Shown: positions 20,201-31,789, counted from the first letter of the stretch. The stretch is DNA of 64,000 nt from Dendrocalamus latiflorus (GCA_017311315.1 CM029669.1:13852224-13916223); one strand, 5' to 3'. Notes: generated by a model not told the origin, from the letters alone. Numbers and translations are program-made.

Positions 20201-20833
20201 ATTCTTCTTTTAACTACATGAGGATTCCTTCTAACATAATGCTTCCAGTCACTACCACCAACGCCTATCATCTTCCTCCATTTTCTTATCCTCCTTTCCT
20301 CCCTACGATAACTCGAAAAAAAATTGCCTGTGAGGTAGGTTGTTTAGAGAAAAAAAAGTAACTGATTTACATAAGTAAACTAGTCTGATACGTGACAAGA
20401 TTAATAATATCATATTGGTGTGACATAAACAAGATAGTAAATAACAAGTATGCTTTATCATCCAAGCAGTCAAATATATGAGAACCATCCTTAAATCAGT
20501 TACTGCATGTATGATGTATCAGCTAATAGAAATTGTGATGGTTTGGTTATACCACAACAGATTGGAACAAACTAACTTGTTCACAGGAACAGCATAAGGT
20601 AATTAATCAAGAAGACTTAGTGCCTCCAACTTATCATATAGTCAAACATATGGGGACTATAACAGGAGACTCCTGTATGGCATGTCATACCTTTCACATT
20701 CATGTGTGGATCTGCTTTTCGAAATTCCCTCAGGAGAGTTACTTTGTTCTGTCTTTATAAAACCAAATCTGTCCACAGACCAAGGAGGAGTTGGTCCAGG
20801 TTCAATGTCATCGACCGCTTTCTTCTTATCCAT
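17271..20833 (-). CDS. TBC-domain Rab GTPase-activating protein, PAM1-like
   Basis: The eight coding exons, in transcription order, are 20691-20833, 20107-20302, 19435-19605, 19230-19346, 18636-18833, 18056-18115, 17880-17978 and 17271-17429. All junctions are GT/AG and the joined CDS is 1143 nt (380 aa). The start ATG (20831-20833) gives MDKKKAVDDIEPGPTPPWSV. The TBC domain spans about residues 70-300: RKGIPDCLRGLVWQLISGSR, the catalytic Arg-finger motif IRDISRTFP (Arg133), the Gln-finger motif RDVGYVQGMG (Gln170), and NPSMYASQWFITVF. The C-terminus is basic and Ser-rich (KRLQPRKSKTMSRAGS). TBC proteins stimulate GTP hydrolysis by Rab GTPases in membrane traffic. The sequence resembles the Arabidopsis PAM1 group. 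Both catalytic fingers and all splice sites are intact, so I regard it as functional. Confidence 0.95.
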
Positions 20834-21950
20834 TTTAGCATGTACTTGAGGATGCCTTTGCTATGTAGTAAGAAAGATACACTGCCATTTATTTTCAAAT
20901 AACTGTCCATTACTGTAAGGCTCCCAACAAAGGAATTGGACATGGAAATTTGAATATGCATATAACATGAACCATACAAAAACAACACAAATAAAATTAG
21001 ATCGAATAAAGCATGCTTGCATAGTTGCATGTGGCAAATACTTACGGTATCAGGCTACCACAATGTTGTTCAGTCCAAAGAAGAATAAACATCAAGTAAT
21101 TGTATAATGAACAGTCATGTCCACAAGCTCGTATAGCTAGAGCAAAATGGAATTCCATTACCACAGATCAAACGTTCAGCTAAACAAAGCATGTATGTAG
21201 GTTACTAAGTCATCCTATTAATCACTGTGAACAAAAATCAAACTACCACAAACAACAATTTAACTACAAGCAAGACCTCTCCAGACTCTGCATACTGTAG
21301 AATCTAATTGATCTGATCCTAAGATTCGGAATTCAGATGGTCCAATAATCGCAAGCTCGCAATTTGGAAATATTTTTCTTCTCCAATGTTTCTCCTCCTT
21401 GCTCCCATCATTAATTGTCACAATGCTGGTAATTAACGATCTCCAGACCACAACCAGATATCCCAATCCAAGAAATCCATAACCACACAAAATTCCCCAA
21501 ATTCAAGGAGGGGCTAGTCACTATTAAACACCAGACGCCACCTAGAACCTTCCAACTTGACGCAACCGGCACCAGATTCGAACCCAATAAAGCTTAATAA
21601 CCAAGAATCGTAGACAAACCTGGAGGAGGAAGGGGCTCCTTCTCGCGGCGCGTCGGAAACCGGAAGAAGAAGAAGAAGAAGCTGCGGAGGAGGATACCGG
21701 AGCGGTTCTTTTCTTCCCCACGCCCGTTTGTATCGGATTGTAGTCGTAATTCTTGCCAAAAAACAAAATCTCGTTTCTGTGATTTGGTACGAGGGCTTGA
21801 TACGTTCTTGGATTTTGTTTACTGGGCTTCGCTTCCTCGCTGCTGGTAGCGAGAACGCAAGAACGAGCTACCAACCTGACCGCGCGGCGTTCTTCTGAGG
21901 CAACCGGTCGTGGGGAAGGGGGGGGGGGGGGGGGGTAGGGAGGGAGGATG
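20834..21950 (-). promoter_or_regulatory. 5' UTR, leader intron and promoter of the TBC gene
   Basis: A leader intron is supported by donor CTCCAG|GTTTGT (exon ends at 21620) and acceptor CATAG|CAAAGG (exon resumes at 20860, 27 nt before the ATG). The 5' UTR exon (21620 to about 21900) contains a (GAA/CTT) microsatellite at about 21661-21680. An 18-base G run (21918-21935; C run on the gene strand) lies near the likely transcription start. No clear TATA box was identified. Confidence 0.6.
21918..21935. repeat. G18 homopolymer in promoter region
   Basis: Eighteen consecutive G on the plus strand. On the gene strand this is a C tract at or just upstream of the TBC transcription start. Confidence 0.95.
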
Positions 21951-22896
21951 AAGGAAAGGGAATCTCATTCTCTCCTTTGGGAAATTTCTTTATTTGTTTT
22001 CTTTCATTACTTTGAGATGTGCAATTTTCGTTGTTGCAGTTTCGAGTGCGATTGAAGAATGGAGGAGGTAGCGGTGGGTTATTTTGGAACATGATTTTGT
22101 ATTTTAGTTTATAATTTATAATTTTTGGTTATTTGTGAGAGATAGTACGTAAAAATAAATAGACGTATGTGATTTTAACTGATATAATTAAATTTAATAT
22201 AATATATACTATAATTAATCTATAAATTCCATCTTAAAAAATCATACCATTTAAAACATATCTACTGTAACGTAGAGTGATAAGCAAAATTTGCGATAAT
22301 GAATAATTGATAATTTTGTTTAACGTTATTATGCGAGTTGTGTAGTGTATGTGCGGATTGATGTTGATCAAGTTTGGACAAACTTGTGCCGAGAAAACGT
22401 TCTTTGGTATTTACATGTGTAGGTTGGACGTAGAGACGGTCATGGTCGGTGACGAGGAGAACCGGGACTAGGAGGGGGAAATTTGAGGTCCAAGCGGTCA
22501 AGGATGTCACGAGGTGGTCGGGCTCACGTTAGAGCACATGGAGATCAAAGGTGAATGATGCGTAAAGAAGCTACGGGAGATGTGGTCCTGGAGGTTTCGA
22601 CACGTGATGAGTTAAAAAGTCGGAAGTGTGAAAAACCCGTGTTAGGAAGGGTTTCGGGTCCCTTAAAAATTAGTGGGACAAAAGGCTAGTTGAAGTAAAA
22701 AGGCCAGGGCCTAGTTGAATAAGTTGTATTAGGGTTTTGAGTAGGAGAAAAATAAAGGTATAAAAGGATGGGCGGATCTCAAGATCGATCTATTTGTAGT
22801 AGCCACATAGGGGTTCTGGGGACTGTGGGTAGATGCGAGAGGTTGTTAGTGTGTACTTTAAAGGAAAAAAGTAGGGGAACACAGTATAACTGGTCC
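21950..22896. other. Intergenic, no gene seen
   Basis: AT-rich from 22080 to 22330, then mixed composition. No domain is readable on either strand. About 22620-22900 may be the outer part of the MULE-like remnant to the right. Confidence 0.4.
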
Positions 22897-23247
22897 TTAC
22901 CGGCTATCGATAACTGGTGGTGTCCCGACGGCAGTCAGGATAATCCTAGAGTAGTTTGCGCAACCCCAGTAACGCATACCCAGGTTGAGGAAGTGCTTAG
23001 ACTTGAAGAACTTGCACAGATCCCGGCAACAGCATAGGGGCAGTGTCTCCCCCTCGGGCAGGTGTGGCGGCGAACGATCGGTAGGAACGTTCAGGATGGG
23101 GTTGTTGCTGTGGGTGACATCATTGCGGGGAGCTGATCTTATAGCATGCTTGGCTTGTTTGGCCCGGGCCGCAGCAGCCCTTACTTTTTTGTCGTGAATG
23201 GCAGCATACCTTGCTAGTTTGCGGGTCTCCTCCCATTGCTTCATCAT
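22897..23247 (-). pseudogene. CxC/GRF-like zinc-finger accessory ORF, partial
   Basis: The minus-strand reading starts MMKQWEETRKLARYAAIHDK, is basic, and contains LPEGETLPLCCCRDLCKFFK then GMRYWGCANY. This is the same C-C/C-RYW-CAN pattern as the protein at 15862-16401, though the sequences are diverged and the order (basic region first, finger last) differs. The downstream part of the finger is lost. It probably belongs to the surrounding MULE-like remnant. Confidence 0.5.
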
Positions 23248-23370
23248 CTTGTTCTATTATTTTTTTCTGCCTCTTGTCTATCCTGGTGTGGTGAAGCAAG
23301 CTCCAGTGTAGTGTTGGGTTTACTTGTATAGTGTTCTCTCCCAAATCTCTTCCACCTCCTTTTATAGAGC

Positions 23371-23620
23371 CCCGTGTGGTCTTCTCGCTGCATGAAGCTG
23401 CCCCATGTGGTCTTCTCGCTGCATAAAACTACCCTGTCTGGTGTAGTCACTATGCAAACTGACCCATGTGGTTTTGTCACTACGCAAAGCTACCCAGTGT
23501 GATCTTATTGGTATGCAAAGCTGGCCAGTCAGTCTTCACAGTACGCAAAGCTGCATCCTTCAGTCTTGTCGCTGTACAAAGCTAGCCCATATGGTTTTGT
23601 CACCACGCAAATCTGTCCCG
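23371..23620. repeat. ~33 bp tandem repeat, about 8 diverged copies
   Basis: The repeating theme is CCCATGTGGTCTTGTCGCTA then CGCAAAGCT with many substitutions: 'ccccgtgtggtcttctcgctgc', 'ccatgtggttttgtcactacg', 'ccatatggttttgtcaccacg'. It lies immediately upstream, in transcription sense, of the zinc-finger ORF at 22897-23247. Confidence 0.8.
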
Positions 23621-24916
23621 TCTAGTGTATGACGACACTGCACACCTCAGGGTCCAAGGAGAAACTGCAGGTAAGCCGGTGCATCACATCTGCAATTCGA
23701 GCATTCTCGCCGTCCGGGTGTACCAGAGTAGCTTGCGCAAAATCGCTAAGTCAACACTGTTTGGACCTTCACGAACGGTACCAACACTGTAATGCACTTT
23801 CAATGTAGTGGGTATCGGCATTATTGATGTCTGCCTGCATATATTTTCAATGTTGCAACTAGTCAAATCGCATCGCATATTACGGAAATACTGATGTACT
23901 GTAATTTACATTTCAACGATCGTTCGCCTATCATAACCAACTACACTACCCTCATAGCATTAACTCCCTATCGGTAGACCGCACACTGACACCGCTCTTG
24001 TCTCGCTGATCGAGCTCTCTCCTACTGCAAATAATTCCTCGTGGGTTTCGATAATTTACATGACATATCGATTTAAATGCCAATATACTAGTTATAACTG
24101 TACACATGATTTTTCAATGTACTAACGACATTACATTCACTCGTAATTAATCATAAATGTTACATATTATTGTTTTATACAAAGCAAATTATTAAATTCT
24201 TACAAAAATATTGACTGAATTTTGAATAGCTACAAATTTCTATGGAGGCTTAATTTCTACACAACACTGACTAAATTTTCTACAACTACAATTTTGTATG
24301 AATGCTAATTTTCTAAGGATGTTAATTTTCTGCAACTATATTCACTAAATTTTTTACAACTATAGGTTACTATGACTGCTAATTTTCTATAACTATATTG
24401 ACTAATTTTTCTATACCAAAGTTGTACTATTCTTTTCTACATTTATAATTTTCTACGGATACTAACACTAAATAAACTATCTACTTCATATACAAATATG
24501 AACTACAACATACAAAAATATTTACCTCATAGAAGTCATGAAACCTCTCCTTCCTCTCCTCTCGTCTCCTCCTCCCTCTTCTTTTCTCTCCTCTCCTCTC
24601 CTCTCTCCTCTCCTTTTCTCTCCTCTTCTCTTCTCTTCTTTCCCCTCTATTCACCGTGCGGCCTCTCCTCTTCTCTTCTTTCTTTCCCCTCTGTTCACCG
24701 CGTGATCGAACGAGTGCTCGGCTACGCAGTCCATTTACATGCACCTCCGGTCGCCCAACCCTTCAACAACTGGAATTGCAGTCGCCTAATCGATGGGCGA
24801 TAGGTTCCAGTCACCCAATGGTTCAATGATTGGAACCCATTTCTGTAAAAAAAATATTCTCGCGAGTATATTCCTATTATTTTGAATAAAATATGGATTA
24901 TTTGTAAAAAAAAATT

Positions 24917-25191
24917 CAATGGATGCTTGCTTGGCTTTCACGGGCAAAGAGAAGAGAGAGAAAGAGAGGGTGTGGAGTGCCAACTCGGCAAAACCAATGA
25001 CATGGTGCCTAAGGTTGCAAAACTACATTTGAAACCGGGTTTGGGGTTAAGTGGTCTGGTATTGGAACATTAGAGGATTGATTAGACCAAATCAAAGTTC
25101 AGGGTGTTGAGCAAACAAGCATGATGCTTTGGGAGAGTAAAATAGACTTTTTCTTAAATACAGACACGTATCATAATATCTAGCCACTTTA
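24917..25191. other. Short intergenic stretch
   Basis: No gene or repeat recognised. Confidence 0.3.
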
Positions 25192-25439
25192 GGCTATGTT
25201 CATATTGGCTTCTAAAATATATCTTTCTATAGTAAATATTTTTTCTATAGTACCTAGCTTTCAAATAGAGTGTCTTTTCCAGATGAGGTCTACTAGTTGA
25301 TTGTAGTATACATTGCAGAGACTTTATTTATATTAGTCAAAATCACAGGCGAGTTTTTCTCTCTTATAGCTCGCTACAAGCTGTTCTATTCATAAGTTAA
25401 AGTCAAAAGCCATCAGCAATAACTAATATGAACAGACCC
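25192..25439. mobile_element. Short MITE, TTA target duplication
   Basis: The termini GGCTATGTTCATATTGGCTT and, reverse complemented from the right, GGGTCTGTTCATATTAGTTA are similar inverted repeats. TTA flanks both sides (25189-25191 and 25440-25442), the TSD of Tourist-like elements. 248 bp, non-coding. Confidence 0.7.
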
Positions 25440-25899
25440 TTAGTTACTAGTTTATATTATTTAAAAGAATTGATGTAACGAAAGTATAGGCCAAAAATGA
25501 AATGAGAAATTCTAAGCCAAAATAGGCTAGACCTTGCACACAACTGCACAAATGGGCCATCAATTCTACACGAAGCTGGTCATGCCCAACAGAAAAAAAA
25601 CAATGCTACATGAGGATCTGAGAAATTCAAATTTCCATAACCAGAGGCGAAGGAGAGGTGTCGGTGCTGCCCCTTTCTCGATGCACGGTCTCATTGCTTT
25701 GATGATGGCTGTGCCGATCATCGACGTGCTCCGGGGTGCCATCCACCACTCCGAGATGCCAAGTGAGGCCATGTTTCGCTGGCTTGAACGGAACAAAGGC
25801 AGTTGATGCAAGGTTAGCTTTAGGGGGCAGCCAAGAAGTCCTCGATGAAGTCGAGATGCAGGAGGACTTTGAAGGTGAAACCTTTTTTCCAACAGTCGG

Positions 25900-27400
25900 G
25901 CTCTGTCGATGTCACCTAAGGGCCTACTGATGCAACACGAAGGGAGCTGTTAGTAAAAGTTATCCACATTACCTTCGGGATGGAGCTAGGGTTCATTGTC
26001 CACGCCCACAAGTCCAGTGTAAACACATCTTCTTGGTGGAGCGATTTGTCTTCGACGCGGTCTAATGCGCACTTGTTGCTGATCATAAGGCTGGCCACCT
26101 CCTCACTACAAGCGTGTAGGGGGAGACCCTCCAGGCATAGACGGACATGAAACCTAAGGGCCACCTCGAAGGCATGCCGGAGCGGCCTCCATGGCTAGAT
26201 GTGCAACTCCAAGTCATGGAAAGAGAACTTCTAAAGGCCAGCCACCTCATCACAATGGTGCTTGTGCTGGAAGTTGACGAGGTAGTTCTCGGGGTAGTGA
26301 TGATGCACCAAGAAATCAGAGGACTAAAGGTTGATCCTCCTCCTAATTGCATCAGCGATGGTACGAAGCTCTACATCGGGTATTGTCTTGCCAAGCTAAA
26401 GAATTGCCGAGTAGTCTCCGTAACCGCCGAAGGTTTTGCTGCAGCTCCCTGGAGGAGGGGATGATGCACGCGTCCTCCGCGGGGTGGGTTGCCAGGTTGC
26501 GCCAAATTGTGACTAGCCATGGTAGGTGAAGCTTGTGGGGGCGACCGGCTAGGGGGGTTGCGGTTGAAGGGAGGTTGTGGAAGGGCGAGGTGGACTGGAA
26601 GGCAGTTGTGGGAGGCCCGAAGAGGGTGCTACTCAATGACAATCCCTCACCTTGTGGCCCGAGCGAAGAAAATGGAAGCACTTGGCATGGTCGCGGCAGG
26701 AGAGGGCCCTGTGGTCGCGAGCCAACCAGTTGAAGCACCTTCCTCTCGTGTGCGCTAGGAAGAACTGAAAGCTACGGTTTGGAGCTTTGGGAGGGGAGCT
26801 CTTGGAGGGGAAGGAGGTTTTGGGCGAGGGTAAAAGATGCCTCTGGTCATGACACCACCAGAATTTGGGCTTCACGAGCTCCTATTGAGGCACCGGGGGG
26901 TGGTTGCATAGTGAAGATGATGGAACCTTGGTCAGAGAGGTAGGCTTTCCTCGGGAAAGGGGGTGCTGCTGGGGAGCAGGGGGAGCAATGGGTTGAACTG
27001 CCAAGGTGTCAGCTTTTTGAGCTTGGAGGAAATGTGGTGAGGCGACGACCATGGACTTAACGTGACCAAAGGAAGGAAGGAGTGCTAAATCTCTACCCTG
27101 GAGGGGATTTTGGAGGATATAGAGAGGCTTGCCTTGAATGCATCATTGAAGCAGAGTAGGCACGAGTGAGGCTCGGCCATCTGGTGGTTGGACATCAATG
27201 CAGCCGGTTGGGGTAGGAAGGGGCAGCTCCTCTTGGGGGTGGAGGAAATTGACGAGGCGCGTGCGGGGCGGAGGGCACCACTGGGCCAGGCTTGATGACG
27301 ATGCGGCCAAGGCAGAGGAGGGGGTGGGGTGGAGGTGGGGCTAGGGCTGCCCACAGCACCAAGGGCAACGGCCCCATGTATTGGGGGAGTCAGAGGCGGG
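25900..27400 (-). pseudogene. Decayed CCHC zinc-knuckle, retroelement-like gene
   Basis: Several minus-strand frames together resemble the zinc-knuckle proteins common in grass genomes. A double knuckle at about 26640-26740 reads GRCFNWLARDHRALSCRD and KCFHFLRSGHKVRDC. In both knuckles the second Cys of CX2CX4HX4C is replaced (Trp, Phe). Further along are a frameshifted middle region (26083-26460) and a block at 25916-26164 reading RLCLEGLPLHACSEEVASLM then LDLWAWTMNPSSIPKV, which I recognise as typical of these proteins. The upstream part (27085-27377) is Pro-rich. No single frame is intact. Confidence 0.55.
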
Positions 27401-27716
27401 GATTTCGGATCTGGGGAGATATGGGACGGGGAATGGACGCCACGGTCGGAATGGCCGACGGTCGGCGGCAGCTAGCAGGTCACGAGAGGGCGAGAGGAGT
27501 ATGTCATGTTACTGGTATTTTGAGATTTACTACTATTTCATGGTAAGGCAAAGCCAGGGTTTAAGAAACCTGACGAATATGTCGAGATCAGTTTTCCAAA
27601 CGGTTGATTTAGGGCTTAAAACTCCATCTGAATCTCCAATTTGAATTTTTTAACACAAAAAAGAAAAACCACATTAAAACTTGCACATCACAAAAGTCGC
27701 TAATATGGGTCATGTA

Positions 27717-28251
27717 TAGGGATGACAATTGTACCTGTTTATCTGTATACCCGTGGATAAATACCCTAATAGAGCTGGTCTGGGATATTTTCTTTACCCA
27801 TGGGTATGGAAATGGGGGAACATTCTACCTGTCAGGTAAATGGGCATGGGTATGGGTAAGCTCTACCCGTACCCACCCCGCCCGTTTACCCACGATATAT
27901 ATTGACAGGTGGCGCAGCCATAGCAATATCTCTAATTGCTATTGATTGTTATAAACTTTTGCATATCTCTAATTGCTATTGATTATTATAAACTTTTTGA
28001 TAGCTATTATATTTCCTAGCAACAACTGTTGCTTATATGTACCTATCATTAGTTCAACCCTCAGATGGTGACTCTCAATTCACGGGGTAAACGGGCATAC
28101 CCATGGGCGATGGGTACCCGCGGGCGAGAGGTATGGGCGAGGTTTTTCACCCGTCGTCCTTCATGGGTATGCCTGTAGGCGTAAATCGGGGTCACGGGTA
28201 CTGGTATGAGCGAGCACTACCCGTACCCACTGCGCCCGATTGTCATCCCTA
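27717..28251. mobile_element. hAT-type non-autonomous element, 535 bp, perfect 8 bp TSD
   Basis: The terminal inverted repeats are TAGGGATGACAAT / ATTGTCATCCCTA. The direct flanks GTCATGTA are identical on both sides (27709-27716 and 28252-28259), the 8 bp duplication expected of hAT. Inside, GGGTATGGGTA and TACCCGTACCCAC motifs alternate in orientation. Non-coding. Confidence 0.92.
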
Positions 28252-28259
28252 GTCATGTA

Positions 28260-28981
28260 CGCATCAAGTAAGGGAATAAAAGAGTGTATGTGCACAAATC
28301 AAGCCAAGGGAATGCACAAAGTGCACAGGAAACCACCGTTGTGTGACGATATCTAGCGGGGACTCCCAAAATTTCTTGCATTGCATAGCAACAATCCAGT
28401 TTTTTTAGCAAGAAGAGCTGCTTCAAACGGTTTCGACTTCTGTCTTTCAGAAGCTAGAAACTACTTGAAACGTATTGGCTTCTTAACTTCGGGTTTTTTG
28501 TATTTTGGCTTTTTTGCTTTTTCATTTTTTCCCTCTATTTCTTTGCATTGTCCGTGACGATATAATTTTTTATTTTTATTTTCTTTTAACTGAATGACTT
28601 AGAAAAAGTTAACAACTGTTACAACGCATTTTTAGCCAGAAGCTATGACTTAAAAGCCAATTGGAGCATCCCCAAGGGGCTACTAGTTGCTAGAAACTAA
28701 AAGCAGAAGCCAAAGGCTTTTAAACAGCTTAGAGCAGGGCGCAGTGGTGGTGATGGTAAATCGTCCCTTTCTATCTCCCTAAAAACCTCTAACAAAAAAT
28801 AATCTCCTCAGTAAACAAACTAACTATATCTAACAAAAACTATCTCTGAAACGAACAAATTAATTTCTAACAAATTTTATTCTTTTCAGAGCATCTCTAG
28901 TGCTCCACCGTAAATAGTCGTTCTATCTACGAGAGAGATGCCACGTTAGCAAGCATAATAGCTTTAGATAGGACTATGGTA
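28260..28981. other. Intergenic, nothing firmly assigned
   Basis: AT-rich DNA with scattered 'gaagc/gcttc' motifs at 28420-28740 that might be an old MITE. No matching termini found. Target site of the copia element at its right end. Confidence 0.3.
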
Positions 28982-28986
28982 GTTTC

Positions 28987-29232
28987 TGTTAAGAAATATG
29001 GGCCTGGGCTTGAAGCCTTGGCCCATGGTGGGCACCTCACCACTAGGCTATAAATAGGAAGTACTGTTGGCTGTTTTGTATACGGAATCAGAAAGAAAGC
29101 AATAAAGAAAGACCAGGAGTTCTCTCTATCTCTCTGTGTATTCAGTCTACTATTTCTGTCTTTTGTGATTGATTTGGTTTTGCATAAGCAGAGGAATCGA
29201 ACGGACTGGTCGCCAGCGACGGTTCCTCAACA
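28987..29232 (+). repeat. copia 5' LTR
   Basis: 246 bp, TG…CA. Contains a TATA-like CTATAAATAGG at about 29046 and an AATAAAG signal near 29100. It is followed by CGTTATCAGCATGAATCG, the likely primer binding region. Confidence 0.93.
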
Positions 29233-29479
29233 CGTTATCAGCATGAATCGCTCCGATGAATTGAAATGTAATCATCGAAGCATTAGTAGATTGAATTGTC
29301 TATATCTAGATCACTCTAAATTCGTAGATTTTTTTTCTAGATTATTTTTTTACGGTGCAAATCTGCCCTAATCTACCGTGAGCAGACTTAAAGTCGCTGG
29401 CATAATGTCAATCGGTAGATTACATAAAAGGATAGATGTTGATTGCATTGTAGATTGAAAAAAGAAAAAAAGAAGAAAT

Positions 29480-29940
29480 CCATGCACGGCCGGCCCCGTA
29501 TGGCCGCCAGCCGCCGACCATCCTCCTCATGCGTCGTCGCTGGCTCCGCCCGAATCGCCGCTGCCAGCTCCGCCCAAAGCACCGCCGCCAGCTCTGCCCG
29601 AAGCGCCACCAGCTCCGCCTGAAGCGCCGCCGCTGGATCCACCTGAAGCGTCACCGGCTCTGCCACCTGAAGCTCCACCAGCTCCACCCAAAGCACTGCC
29701 GCCGGAACCGCCCGAAGCGCTGGCTGGCCCCGGCCGCTCGCTCGGCTCGCAGCCGCTCGCGCTGGCAGGCCCCCGCCACTCGTGTCGGCCGGCCCCCGCC
29801 GCCCGCTACCTCAAAGTCGCCCACTGCCACGCCGGCAGGCCCCGCCGTCGCCTCGAGCCCGCTCGAGCCGCCGCTCGGGTCGGCTTGCCGCTGCCACTAT
29901 AGCAAGGGTAGGGGAAACCCTACCCTGGCCTTTTGAGCCG
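29480..29940 (+). other. GC-rich leader with proline-rich repeat reading
   Basis: Between the 5' LTR and gag, repeats of a CCGCC(C/T)GAAGCGCC theme read in one plus frame as PPEAPPAPPEAPP-like repeats and end at a stop near 29902. The rest of the element is AT-rich, so composition is discordant. It could be a captured host fragment or element-specific leader. I recognise no known protein. Confidence 0.4.
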
Positions 29941-30496
29941 ACCGATGAATGGGCCGAGCGGGCCGTAAGCAAATGGGCCAGGAGACGGCCCGACTGGGGC
30001 GGGGGGCCGGCAAAATTGCAAAAGGCCCCCTAGATCTCTGAAATTTGCGGAAAGGCCCTCAGTTTTTGCAGATGGGTCTCGAATTTTGTAGACAGGCCCT
30101 CAGAAAATCAAAAAATTACGCAAAAATTTTCTCTGAATTGAAAGTTTGCGTATAGGCCTTCAAAAATTACAGAATTCACTGAAAATTCATATTTCGGCAT
30201 AAAAGGGCCTTGGGAATTCAAATTTTGAATTATTTTTAGCATTTGAAGCATGTTTATTTCTGTCGTTATTATTTTCTATGTGTTTTTGTATTTATTTACT
30301 GTTTTGATTAATCGTAATTATCTAAATTGCCTTTAATCACCGAAATTAACAGTAAAATTTATAGAAAATGCATAGAAAATTCTGGAACATTACAAGAATC
30401 TTTAGTACCATTATCACATTTATTTACCTGAAGTACATTTTATTCCATGCATATTTACCGGCAGTAAATTTACTTATTCCTTTCATGCACATATAG

Positions 30497-31560
30497 ATGA
30501 CTAGCATCACGAATCGGGAGTTCGAGGAGCTAACCCAGCATGGCCAAAACTACTTGACTTGGGCTTCCGATGTCGAGATAGTACTTGGCGCCAAGAAGCT
30601 CCGTGCTGCTATTGGGATTGGCGCACTACAGGATACCCAACCCACCACTAAGGAAAATGATGAGGCACTTCACTTCCTCAGGCACCATCTCTGTCTCACT
30701 CTCAAGAATGAGTACATGGGAGAGAAGAGCGTGCGCATTATAGACTGCACTTAAGAAGCGGTTCGAGAGGCTAAAGTACACCATTCTTCCTTGGGCAGAG
30801 CAAGAATGGATCCGACTAAAATTTTCCGACTTCAAAACGGTCGGGGAGTACAATTCTGCTCTGCACAAAATTTGTACCAATCTTCAACTTTGTGGCAAGT
30901 AGATCACAGATGAGCAGAAGATTGAGAAAACCCTATCCACCTTCCACCCCATCGCAGTGCAATCCGCATGCAATTATTGTTAAGATGGCTATAAGGAGTA
31001 TACCGAATTGATTTGATATGATGCAGGTTATAGAGCCTCAGGACGAAGTTCTCCACAAGAACTACATCACACAGCCACCTGGGAGCTCTGCTGGCCGTGA
31101 AGCCAACGCCGAGAGCTACAAGGTGCGAAAGCCCATGTTGAAGAGAAGGGAGAGGAAGGGTAAGGCCGCAGCCTAGAAAGGCAAGTTAGATGCTCCACGT
31201 GAGAACAAGGCAAGCAAGCCAAAGTAGGACAGCAAGTCCTATGGTCAGCTAGACCAATCATGCTATAAGTGTGGCAAGTGGGGGGCACTGGTCACGAATT
31301 TGTAAAGAGCCGCAGCATATAATCGAGGCCTTCCAAGCCTAGAAGAAGAAGGATGGCAAAGGGCAACATGAAACCCACTTTGCATCTGTTGAGGGGGAGA
31401 GTTCTGAGCAGCTACCTACGTTGATGGAGTTTGAAACCATTTCGGCAGCAGCATCTCCTTTTGACCTAGCAGCTGCTACCACCATGATTTCTCTTGAAGA
31501 GCATATCACCCCTGAGAAAATAGCAGACGAAGTCTCTGATTTCTCAGCAGATTCAGTCTA
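30497..31560 (+). pseudogene. gag: copia gag
   Basis: Begins MTSITNREFEELTQHGQNYL, then TWASDVEIVLGAKKL, the usual Gag N-terminal pattern with a conserved Trp. A frameshift or stop near 30750 and further lesions follow. A zinc knuckle is visible at about 31259-31310 (CYKCGKWG…GHWSRICK), interrupted by an extra-base frameshift. In an intact element Gag forms the virus-like particle. Confidence 0.8.
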
Positions 31561-31789
31561 ATGCACAGAATGCATTTAGACTCTAATTGTCATTTATTTT
31601 GTGTGGAAGGATAAGTTAGAACTTGCCTGGATGGTACTTAAGCAAATTTTATTTTCTCATGATGGTTGGATGATATTCGAGTAATTCATTCATTTATTTA
31701 GTTTATAATGACATGATATGTTCTGATATTGAAGTATTTTATTTATGTGTTAATTGCCTTCTAATGCATATTAATAAAATACATTATAT

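Larger units (their letters stand above)
22897..24916. mobile_element. MULE-like remnant, one TIR recognised
   Basis: The right end (about 24735-24916) has GTCGCCCAA/CAGTCGCC motifs, then TCTGTAAAAAAAATATTCTC, AATAAAATATGGATTATTTG and TAAAAAAAAATTC, closely resembling the TIRs of the element at 36742-40046. Going left it has a pyrimidine tract (24540-24680), AT-rich 'ttttctacaact' repeats (24180-24450), a 33 bp tandem array, and a zinc-finger ORF. That is the same order as in the related elements. The left TIR was not found. Confidence 0.6.

Noticed and set aside
23371..23620. Spaced repeats resembling a CRISPR array
   Set aside because: Repeats are contiguous, diverged, without spacers, in a eukaryotic transposon remnant.
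24481..24803. Arg/Glu-rich and Ser/Leu-rich frames on opposite strands
   Set aside because: Translation of a (CTCTC)n pyrimidine tract.
29388..29696. Ala/Glu-rich minus-strand frame
   Set aside because: Shadow of the GC-rich proline-repeat leader of the copia element.
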